Part shown: positions 39,561 to 49,600 of the stretch, one piece after another | Layout: the number at the start of each line of letters is the position of its first letter | Position numbering within the stretch: position 1 is the stretch's first letter | NCBI RefSeq assembly: GCF_002234675.1 | Contig: NC_019867.2 | Location: 18,818,184 to 18,882,183, forward strand | Reading direction: 5' to 3' | DNA length: 64,000 nucleotides | Source: Oryzias latipes | Lineage: Eukaryota > Chordata > Actinopteri > Beloniformes > Adrianichthyidae | The notes under the pieces: generated by a model | Database searches by the model: none | What the model was told of the DNA's origin: nothing | What the model saw: only the letters and a program-made list of their open reading frames with translations | Made by a program: the position numbers and the translations under genes

Positions 39561-41569
39561 GTCCAATAATCCAAACTCTTAATCCCTGGTTTTCGGCAAA
39601 TCCCAGCAAATCCAGAGATCCATAATGTAGAATCCAGAAGCAAGAGGAAGAGACAGCTGAGGTGCGTAGAAAGGAAAACAAAAAGGACCTGAGGCAGACA
39701 AGGAGAATCCAAGCCAGGTTCAATATTAAAAGGCAGGCAGCGATAGTCCGGGTTGGAGCACTGGTGCAGTGCAGTCAGACAATCTGGCAGAGGAGCAGAG
39801 GGACAGGGCTGCTTAAATAGGAAACACACAAGGGAAAACTATGCAATTAATTGTTGCGATAAAACTAAACTGAGGTCAAAATAAAAGCCAGGACAGGAAG
39901 AGAAAAACTGCTTCATATCTAAATTTCTGTCTTATACTTTAAAAATCAAATGTGATAGAAAAAAAGATGATTTGCAGTCTGAGGTTCAAAGCACCAGACA
40001 AGCAGCTGGGAATAATCTACATACTGGTAATTAACATTATGGGAAGAAGCAGCAGAAAAACGTTACTGACTGATTGTTATACCAACGTTCACAGAACTAA
40101 CAGAAATAATGATTAAAAAAAATCAAAAATCCCAAACATAAGTTTTTTTTGAAAATCACAAATTTATAGGCAACTTTCCAGCCCATAGGGTTAGAAATGA
40201 TCACTGCTTCCCGTTTACAGTGAGCTAAGTGGTAACAGCCCAAGGAAAAACAGAGGATTTCACAAGGTTTAAGTCGAAAAAATCAGCAGCACTGAATGCT
40301 TTGAGAAAAATACGGGTCCTTCTCAAAACTGATTGAGGACATTGGCTGCATTGACAAACTGAATCATGCACTCTATAGCACACGCTTAATTGCCAAAACA
40401 TGGGCTAAACATGTAATAACCCTTTTCAAAGTACTGCAAACAACACCTGTTTATAGCTTTTGTGTCCTATAGATATTTTGTTTTGTTGCTATAAATAAAA
40501 AGTGCCATTAGAAAAAAAAATTCTGTTTAAAGATGTTTTCGTTCAGAGTTTTAAATTCCAAATAAAAAATTATTTATAAAGATTATATTCATTTAGGTCA
40601 AAGGATTGGACTGGATCGTATTGCTACAAACTTTGTTAAATCTTTTATTTATCAAATATTGGACCTTATACTGAGATGTGTATTGAATTAAGTGGGAAAG
40701 ATACACACTTCTAGTGTGCAGTAGGGATGCAACAATTCATTACCCCCTTGATCAGTTTAATGGTGGAACACACGATTTGGTTGCAAACCTAGAATTCTGG
40801 CATCCATAATGGAGAGCCATTGGTCAAACCAAGAGTTGACAAGTTTAGGTCATCAAGAAGACTCTGCTGCCACTACGTTTTACAAAAGCTGAAAACAATG
40901 GCAGGAAGTGGCTGCAAGTCTTCAGGAGATGAAGCACACGCAAACATCTTTAAGAAGGGTTTGTGAACCTGATGCGGAGAGTGGCAGGGACCAATCCATT
41001 TCCTGTTTTTACCTCCTGGCTCCATTGCAACAAAGGCCTGTGCGTGCCAAAATCATTAATGCCTCAAAGTTTGTATGTCTAGCTTATGCGATCATTCTGC
41101 CCTTAATTACACGCACATCTATGCGTTTATAAAAGTATGCATTGGCAACAACTCTTCATCAGTGGGTGACAGAAATGACGGCGATGAGTGTGTCTGCAGC
41201 AATGTTTTGCTAGGAGGCTCCTAATACAGAGGACATCCTCCCCATATGGCTGAGAGAGACTGGCTCCAGAGCTAATCTGTTCCCACTGTTTAAAAAACAA
41301 ACAGTCCCTAAAATTCTAACCCAGAGCTTAGCCTTCTCCCCTTCACTCCACATCTGGTTAACCCTTGACCTGGACTGTTTGAACTGTGCATCCTGTCCAG
41401 TATAGTGTGAATATGGCATCATGGATGAAACTGCACTGTTGGTATTTTTCATGCATCAACGCCATTGCATCCTCATTGAAGAAAAGACCAGCCCAGATCT
41501 TTGTCAAACAAATCCCATGGTCACAGAGTATTTTTAGGTAGTTCACGGAAAGATTCCCCACCCTGGGGA
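39561..41569. other. Gene-free stretch, partly repeat-like
   Basis: 39561-39840 ('aaatccagagatccataatg', 'gtctgacaatctggcagagg'-type text) looks like another dispersed fish repeat directly next to the MITE. The remainder holds nothing I can support. Confidence 0.3.
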
Positions 41570-41715
41570 AAAAAATCCTGTCACAGTAATTGGTGTTGAG
41601 GTGGCCCTGCAACAGACCTGTCAAGGGTGTTGTCCAACAGTAGCTGGGAGAGGCACTAGCAGCCCCATGACCCTGGGATTGAGCAGGTTCTAAAAAGTAG
41701 ATGGATGGATGGGGT
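41570..41715 (+). repeat. SINE/L2-type tail ending in GGAT repeats
   Basis: 'caacagacctgtcaagggtg', 'cagtagctgggagaggcactag', 'gagcaggttctaaaaagtag' and a terminal 'atggatggatgg' run are a diverged forward copy of the common fish tail. Confidence 0.6.
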
Positions 41716-44160
41716 TAAATTAACTTTGTAAAATTCAAATTACTTTTTGAAAACAGGTCTGGTTGTGCAGACATCCCCATCAGACACTCCCACCTTCTTC
41801 TCTCTGGGAGCCCCACGCCCGCAAGCCCCACTGATGTCAGAATGAGACGAGATAAGCTCATGGTCGGCCTTCGTCAACACATGAGGCTTTCCAAAGAGAC
41901 TAAAGTTACAGGCAGGCACTCCTCTGGGGATCAGTGGGAGTGGGAGTGGGCTGCTCAGACTGCTAATCTGCCTCCAGCCATCTTTCTGATGCCCACCATC
42001 TGTGTCTGTAACTCATCGCTCCTGGCCTGAAGCCTCTGCAGGAGCACACACAGGTAAACAAGCACCCAGAGGGAAGCGTTTTAAAGCCATTTTCTCTACC
42101 AAGCTTTTCATTTGACTGGTTATTAGTGCCTTTCAAAGTAAAACAAACTCCAGCAGTACCACATCAGCCAAAAGTAAGAGTGTTGAGAAAACATTGCTAA
42201 TGATTCATTTAGCTAATGAGGCATTGCAGCTGTAATTGTTTATGGCCTCTGAAGGTCTAAAGGGTTAAAAGGTCAGATAGGTGGATGCTGCAGGGTTAGA
42301 GCTGGTAGTCAAGTCATGCATAATAAACAAAAATTCCCAAAGTTTTTCAAGAATTTATGAAAGCCAGGCAGGTGTGCAGCACTTGAATTGCAGCTGAGGG
42401 GTCCTGTGGGGGCAAAAGCAGGAAGGTAATGAGAGGATTAGAATCCCTAGGCCTTATTTACCTTTGCTCTATTCATCAGCTCTTTAAAATACCGTCTGAC
42501 AGAAACTAGTTTGTTGCTTCATCCATGTCAATAATCAGCGGTCTTTAAATAACTGCAAATAACTTTCATCTAAAGAGGGACACTTTAACTTTTGAACATG
42601 GTGGATTTTGAGGACTATCATTTTATACACCTTTGTCACCTTTGCTTAATCTCTGTTAGAATTTGTTTTCTAAATGGTTTCTGTGTTTTTCAGGAAAGAT
42701 CTTTTTACGGTAACGATTTTCATGAACTATAATAAACCTTATTGGCAATGGGAAATATTTTCAACCAAAAGACCCAAGAAGGTCTTGATTTCCTTTTTGT
42801 TACCTCCTGTGCGTCTGTTTCTCTAACTTTTTCTTTAGCCTGTTTTTAAAGCTATGCTTACACCCCTGGGAGCATCCAAAACAAGAATTATGATTAAAAT
42901 TTAGAGTGCTTCATGTCCCCATCAGATTTTCTTTATGGGGGGTGGGTTAATATAAGATATATTTACTGTCTTCCATAAACAATGTCATACTGTCAGCCAT
43001 TAATGGCTAGAAACGCCATAAATTCAGATTAAAAAGGAGGCAGATGTTGTCAGGGTCTGGAAGCACAATTTTAAACTTAAAAAATTGACTGTTATTCACA
43101 ATCTTTAAAAGTAGTGCGTTTAAAAATAAGTCATCAAAAGCTCATAACAGTCAAGGAGAGGATTTCCAAACAGCTGTCTGGAAAAGAAACAAGAAGCCAG
43201 AGAAAAAAATGATTAGGCCTGAAATTAGTGATTTGTTTTAAATGGTCTTTTAATGGAACCCAGTTATACATTTTTCAAAATAAAACTGAGAGGTTTTGAT
43301 TTTTTCAGCACTAGCAACGGTAAAAAAAAAAAAAAAGACACCACAGGAATTGTTCAGGAACCTTAACAGAGCTTTTTCCTTACCACAAAGAGTAATATTT
43401 TTCTGAGTTGCAATAAATAACTTTATCCACTCCTGTGTGGAAATTTCACCTACACACATATTTGTTACCGTGGCCTTTTAATCTAACCTGAGCCAACCTG
43501 TCATGGTCCATCAGACGTGGGAATTGGATATCCCGGGAACACAGGCGCTTTTGCTTAGCGTTGGGTTCCCCCACCACACCACTGCCTCCCCCCTGCTGAA
43601 GCACAATGAGCTTGGGAGCAGAGAAAAAGTAACCCACATCACATGAATCAAGCACTGTGACAGGGGTCCGTTGAGTCTGGGATCAGACACAGGATCACAA
43701 GTTTGTCCTTTTTTTTTCTTACTCCGTCTCCCATCTCTCCTTGCGGGGTACCAGAGAGGTGGGGTGGCTCTCTGAGGGCATATATTTCCGTTGAAGAGAT
43801 AAATCAGATCATTTCTGGAGTAAGGAAGGGAGCACAGAGAGAGCCTTCTTGGTCATCTCCCTTTGAGATGTAAATGACACGGTGGCACTGAAAGAGGGCC
43901 AGGTGTTCGGTGCAAAGAGGCAAAGCGTGACGGTGCATGCATTCCTCTGGGACTTCATCCATTAACTGTTGCTGTGCCTCATGCAGGGAAACACCCTCAG
44001 AACCCACAACAGTCCCAAATGGGCTTGCTAATAAGACTCAATGGCAAAGCATGATCTGAATGACTCAGAAATTACACACTGCTTCAAACTGAGGTTGATG
44101 CAAAAATGTCCTTACCTTACAGAATTGCTTTTGCTATCTGCTGCAGTGGAGTACTAATGA
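41716..44160. other. Gene-free stretch with candidate regulatory motifs
   Basis: At 42253-42275 three nuclear-receptor-like half sites occur in one direction ('aggtct', 'gggtta', 'aggtca'). A TAAT-rich segment precedes them ('gctaatgattcatttagctaatgagg'). Reverse open frames at 43446-43655 and 43804-44007 are not supported as exons. Confidence 0.3.
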
Positions 44161-44356
44161 CCAAAGTCAAAAGTCAAAGTCAGCTTTATTGTCAAATATG
44201 CTGCATACACAAGACATACAGCACAGATAAAATTACTTTCCTCTCGCCCCACAGTGCAAGCAGCTTATAAAATAATAAAACAAAATAGATAAAATAACAG
44301 TTATGAGAAGAAGAATAACAGCAATCTAAACAGTGCAAAAGAGCAAAAAAAAAAGA
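44161..44356 (+). repeat. 'aaagtcagctttattgtcaa' dispersed repeat
   Basis: 'caaagtcaaaagtcaaagtc' leads into 'agctttattgtcaaatatgc', 'acacaagacatacagcacag' and 'aaattactttcctctcgcccc'. This is a widely dispersed fish sequence (recalled). The 3' part is A-rich, with 'caaaagagcaaaaaaaaaag'. Confidence 0.6.
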
Positions 44357-46180
44357 CCAGAGGTCAACAGCTGAAGCCCCCACCTCATTGGACGATTAGG
44401 AATGAGTTAACAGCTTTACTGAGGTCATGAAGGCAGCAATTTGCAACAAACGTTTTAATGCCACAGGGAAAAACTTCCAAATATCCCACACTTCGAGGTG
44501 GAGAAAAAGAGTGTTTGAAACTTCAAACACTGAGTTAAGAACACAATGGCAACCTATTATTAGTCTAGATGACAAGACAGAGCAAGAATGACCTGTGTGC
44601 TATCTTCTTTCCAATTGGGGAAGGGGGTGTTTGTGCTGAAAAGAAAGGTTATAAGGTCAAATATGCTGAAGAAACACTTCAAGCTTTGCTTTACAATCTT
44701 CATTTCTTTTCTAGGATGTCCATACAGACAAACACCAGACCGTGACTCCCAATAGATAGAATTCTTAACCATGTTGACCCTAACCCTAACCCTCGTCTTG
44801 AGATGAAAAGTGACATAAATGCCGCCCGACTTCAGTGTTTAAAAGATATCAAATAGCTGACTTCAGCAGTGCTGCTTAAACACACTGTTGATGAGTGGTT
44901 CTCAAACACATACTGGTTTGGTCAACAGAGGTTACAATTAATATCAAACAGAAGGAAAAACTTTTCAACTCAAAGTCAACAAAATGCCACCAAAAGCAAA
45001 TCTATGGTTGAGCTACAATAGTTTGAAAATCTCATAACCTTTTTTATTTAAGACAGAGGAAATTAACTGTTGTGACTCCACTGCTCCACCTGCTGGTCAT
45101 CATCAGGCACGTCCACATCTCACTGCAGACTGCGTGTAACCACAACGTTGATTTGTAACAATGACACTCGAGCCCCTGTGGTTGGTAAACATCTCCTGTA
45201 TTATTTATTTCTTGTTCCATGTATGCAGAAATCTACTTCCAAAGGGTCCACAGGGATTATCCTTGTAGGCCTAATAAGGCCGGATATAGGTATGGGCGAG
45301 GAGGCCGTGACTGTCCCCTCAAATGTGATGGTCCGCAAAAGAAGGGGAGATGCTCTGGAAGGGTGACGGTATGTCATGATGGAGAAGCGTCGGCCTACAG
45401 TCTGAAGGAACATGTCCTCATTAAGAACTTCTGACCGTGGCAGCTGGCAAACCTTGAGGAACTCCATGTTGAGAAGGATTCAAGTCACGGCTGTGCATAA
45501 TATATGTTTTACTCTCAATTTCCTATAAAGACAGAGCACTGAGTCTTGGTGTCGTGTCAACTTTTATTTGTAAAAGTTGCCACATTTTTGGTCTTTGCCC
45601 ATCTGTGTCCAGTTTTCTGTTTCCTTTCTGGCCCTCTGGAATTGGTTTCAAACATCACAGCATCTTCTCTCCTCTTCTTGCAAACTCGTGGTGGAAAGCA
45701 CCTGTCCCACCTTGACTTCTTCACAGGATCAGCATCTCCTACCAGGATACAGAAAAATGTATTTTTAATGATTTGATCAATTTACTGAGGCATTTGGTTT
45801 GTGCTGTTGAGATGTTTGTTCAGGTTTGTTATGTATGAGCATGAGTAGCCAGGCCAGAGAGCTGCGTAAGGTCTGGAGCTACTAAGATCAGACCAGAAAC
45901 TCACAGTGTCTGCTGACCTGGAAAGAAAATTTTGTGAGAAACACAGTTTCAGGACTTTCTTGGTCCTAAAACAGTTGGAAGCCGAAGATCTCTACTTTGC
46001 ATGTGAAGCATCTGGAACTAAGGCTGTGGTCAAAGTACAGATAAATGCTTACCACCAATTTCACCATCCTGTGAAGGAAGATCTTGTGATTTTTGCCAAC
46101 ACCTGCTTTACCCTCATAATCTCAGTTTCCAACATTGATCTGAGGCTGAAAACAGAAAAATACCTTTTATAATCTGTATT
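44357..46180. other. Downstream flank of the tandem-exon gene
   Basis: The reverse frame 45201-45467 (88 codons) is open, but no good acceptor or domain was found. 45126-45201 repeats a sequence present at the 3' end of tbc1d10a (listed separately). Confidence 0.35.
45126..45201 (-). repeat. Copy of the tbc1d10a 3'-end segment
   Basis: About 75 bp match 55981-56054 in the same orientation: 'gtaaccacaac', 'atttgtaacaat', 'ctc.agcc', 'tgtggttg' and 'aaacatctcctgtat' in order. In the copy at 55981 the segment contains the poly(A) signal AATAAA; here it reads AATCAA. It could be a duplicated gene end or a short dispersed repeat. Confidence 0.6.
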
Positions 46181-46186
46181 TTTAAT
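46181..46186 (-). promoter_or_regulatory. Possible poly(A) signal ATTAAA of the tandem-exon gene
   Basis: The reverse complement of 'tttaat' gives ATTAAA about 360 bp beyond the predicted stop codon. It is the nearest plausible signal, but unproven. A canonical AATAAA lies further on at 45204-45209. Confidence 0.3.
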
Positions 46187-46239
46187 GGATGAAAATCCCT
46201 TTTTACTGCTACTTTCCTTTAGATCTGTTTGAACGGTTC

Positions 46240-46387
46240 CTTGAGCAGCTTCAAGGAAGAAAGATGATGGAGCCTGATGCTGTGAAGAGGAACTGGAACA
46301 ATCCACTTCCAAACGCTGCTCCTCTGGACTGAACACAAACAGACCCCAGCTGGTCTGCTCTGTTCTGTTCTTGCTGGGTGCTCAGAT
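46240..46387 (-). other. Candidate 3' UTR or alternative terminal exon
   Basis: A good acceptor ('cttgttatccatttccacag|ATCTGAG') starts here, and the preceding exon has a matching donor (CGTG|GTGAGC at 46499). In the main frame the stop codon at 46546 lies 47 nt before that donor, so this would be a 3' UTR exon that should not trigger decay. In the +1 frame both exons are open and could form an alternative C-terminus. The downstream limit is a guess. Confidence 0.35.
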
Positions 46388-46545
46388 CTGTGGAAATGGA
46401 TAACAAGTTAGAAAATGAAAAGTCATATCTCTGCTTTTTTGAATGTTTTAGAATCATTAAGCAGAAATTTGGGTGAGGTTCAGTAGACTGGAGCTCACCA
46501 CGACTGTGATCCAGGGTCTGATTAATCAGGCCTTTGGGAACTCCA

Positions 46546-46614
46546 TTAATCCTCCAGCTGATGTTTGCCTGAAACGAAACTCTCAGAAACATAGAACTTG
46601 CTGTGTCTTCTAGT
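46546..46614 (-). CDS. Tandem-exon gene: last coding exon
   Basis: The acceptor is 'tggaatccttgcag|ACTAGA'. It encodes TRRHSKFYVSESFVSGKHQL plus ED, then TAA. The exon itself continues to a GTGAGC donor at 46499. Confidence 0.55.
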   Translation of the reverse strand, partial: TRRHSKFYVSESFVSGKHQLED

Positions 46615-49600
46615 CTGCAAGGATTCCAAAATATAGGCTGCAATACTTACTACATGTTCAAAAGATGGAGTCACTTTTCTACAAAGTGTTGGTGAGAATA
46701 TAAAAAAAACATCATAAAAAATCTCTTTAATGTATTACAATAACAAAACCATTTTAAAATAAAAGCTAAATTCTTGCAAAAAGGGTTGAAAGAAACAGAG
46801 TTATTACTTACCGTGACTTTGTTAGTCTCATTTTAAACAGTATTCATAAACAGCAACAAAAAGTCAAAAAGTTAGTCATTTGAAAGCAAACCAATAAACT
46901 AAAAAAAAAGAACATATTCTTCTGAAATTTTTCTAAAATTATTAAATATTTCATAGCAAACTTCCTGCATAAACAACAATAATTCTGAAAACTGATGATA
47001 ATTCTGCACAAAAGAAGATGACAATATTCAAACTTTGCAAAAATGAAGCAGCTTCTACTTTGATTCAGTGCAGATTTCTTTTGGTAAAATTTAAACAGAA
47101 TTTTCTGTTAATACTGTTGTGAATCCCCAAAACCAATTTAAATAATTAAAGTTAAACTCACTTAAACTGGACGATGATCCTTTTGAGTTAGAAAAAGAAT
47201 TTGTTAATATAGTTATTTTATTTTTTATTGCATAAGTATGCTAGAATTAAAAGAGAAGGGAACTTACTGAGAGTTTGTGTTTTTCCTGCTTAAAAGAAAA
47301 AAAAAATGTTGACAAATTAGTTTTTGTGTAAGAAAGTTAATGTCAAAAAGAAGGAAACTCATTGGAATTTTTTAAACTTATGAACTGGTGAAGAAAATGC
47401 ACAGAATATACTTACTTTTTGAAAGCCTAAAAGGAAAACCAGAAGTTATTTCACAGAATATGTAACGTGTTAAAACGTAAAAAGTGATGTGTGTGCGAGT
47501 TGTGCGTTACATCTCAGGGTTGTATGGCGACTCACTCAGCAATCCCCTGATAAATTGCTGAAGGACAGTAGCGTTTGTGGCCAACAAACGCAGATTTTCA
47601 GACACCGCAGGCCGAGCGTTCTGCTGGAGGGCCGGAGGCTGAACCTTTGACAGACAGACAGAGAAGGAGGAGTCAGAGAATCATTCACCTGCATCTTTAA
47701 ATTGTTGCAGCAGAGTGGAGTAGTGTGTGACACGATGCCTCTTTTTTTATTTTTTTTTATTTGACAAACACTTCTACAAACATCTGGAAGACTCACATCT
47801 GACTGGGGAGCAGCAGCACTTGTACGCAGCAGCCTTAACTGAGGAGGCTCCTCATCACTGTCAGAGCTGCTGTCCTGCTGTTCCCAGTGTCTCTGTAACA
47901 CAAATGAACACAGGCAACAATTTAAGGATCTCATCTTAAACAAACACCACAGAGAGCTCTGAACATCAGAGTTTGTGCAATCTCATCTAAAGAGAGGGAT
48001 CATGAGTTTGAGCCAAATATGTCAATTTTTGGATTCGATTAATCAAAATTGAGTCAACTTGACGACAGTTTGGACTCACAACTGTCATTGACCAAGAAAC
48101 ATTTCAGTCGTGAAATCTCATTTCATCACCCTTCACACCTTCGTCTTGAGAAAAAGAAAACGCTCCAAACACACTGATCATCGTGATTAAAGCTCACTAC
48201 AGACAAACTACAGAAGGACAAACCGCTGCAGGATTGCTGTGCAATGAGAGAAAAATCTTTCATGGACATTTTTTTCACCCACAGTCATTAAAACGTAGCT
48301 TATCTAATGACCCAATACGCTCTCACTTAGTGAGACAAAGCCATTCAATAACATGCAGATTATGTGACAACATGTAAAAACATTTCTACAAACATCTGGA
48401 ATACTCACATCTGGCTGGGGAGCAGCAGCACTTGTACGCAGCAGCCTTAACTGAGGAGGCTCCTCATCACTGTCAGAGCTGCTGTCCTGCTGTTCCCAGT
48501 GTCTCTGTAACACAAATGAACACAGGCAACAATTTAAGGATCTCATCTTAAACAAACACCACAGAGAGCTCTGAACATCAGAGTTTGTGCAATCTCATCT
48601 AAAGAGAGGGATCATGAGTTTGAGCCAAATATGTCAATTTTTGGATTCGATTAATCAAAAATGAGTCAACTTGATGACAGTTTAGACTCACAACTGTCAT
48701 CGACCAAGACACATTTCAGACCCTTCACACCTTCGTCTTGAGAAAAAGAAAACGCTCCAAACACACTGATCACCGTGATTAAAGCTCACTACAGACAAAC
48801 TACAGAGGGACAAACCGCTGCAGGATTGCTGTGCAATGAGAGAAAAATCTTTCATGGACATTGACCCAATACGCTCTCACTTAGTGAGACAAAGCCATTC
48901 AATAACATGCAGATTATGTGACAACATGTAAAAACATTTCTACAAACATCTGGAATACTCACATCTGGCTGGGAAGTAGCAGCACTTGTACGCAGCAGCC
49001 TTAACTGAGGAGGCTCCTCATCACTGTCAGAGCTGCTGTCCTGCTGTTCCCAGTGTCTCTGTAACACAAATGAACACAGGCAACAATTTAAGGATCCCAT
49101 CTTGAAAAAACTCCACAGAGAGCTCTGAAATTCATCTAAATAGAGGGATCATGAGTTTGAGCCAAATATGTCAATTTTTGGATTCGATTAATCAAAATTG
49201 AGTCAACTTGACGACAGTTTGGACTCACAACTGTCATCGACCAAGAAACATTTCAGTCGTGAAATCTCATTTCATCACCCTTCACACCTTCGTCTTGAGA
49301 AAAAGAAAACGCTCCAAACACACTGATCATCGTGATTAAAGCTCACTACAGACAAACTACAGAAGGACAAACCGCTGCAGGATTGCTGTGCAATGAGAGA
49401 AAAATCTTTCATGGACATTTTTTTCACCCACAGTCATTAAAACGTAGCTTATCTAATGACCCAATACGCTCTCACTTAGTGAGACAAAGCCATTCAATAA
49501 CATGCAGATTATGTGACAACATGTAAAAACATTTCTACAAACATCTGGAATACTCACATCTGGCTGGGGAGCAGCAGCACTTGTACGCAGCAGCCTTAAC

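Noticed and set aside
43446..44007. Two reverse ORFs with protein-like composition
   Set aside because: No matching splice sites between them and no recognisable family; may be conserved noncoding DNA.
44775..44792. 'ccctaaccctaaccct' as an interstitial telomere repeat
   Set aside because: Under three units; too short to call.
45201..45467. 88-codon reverse ORF as the last exon of the tandem-exon gene
   Set aside because: The acceptor is poor, and the predicted frame already ends at 46546 with a consistent exon chain.
47727..49526. Forward ORFs across the exon array, including two identical 64-codon ones
   Set aside because: They are antisense or intronic shadows; their identity simply reflects the 1149-bp duplication.
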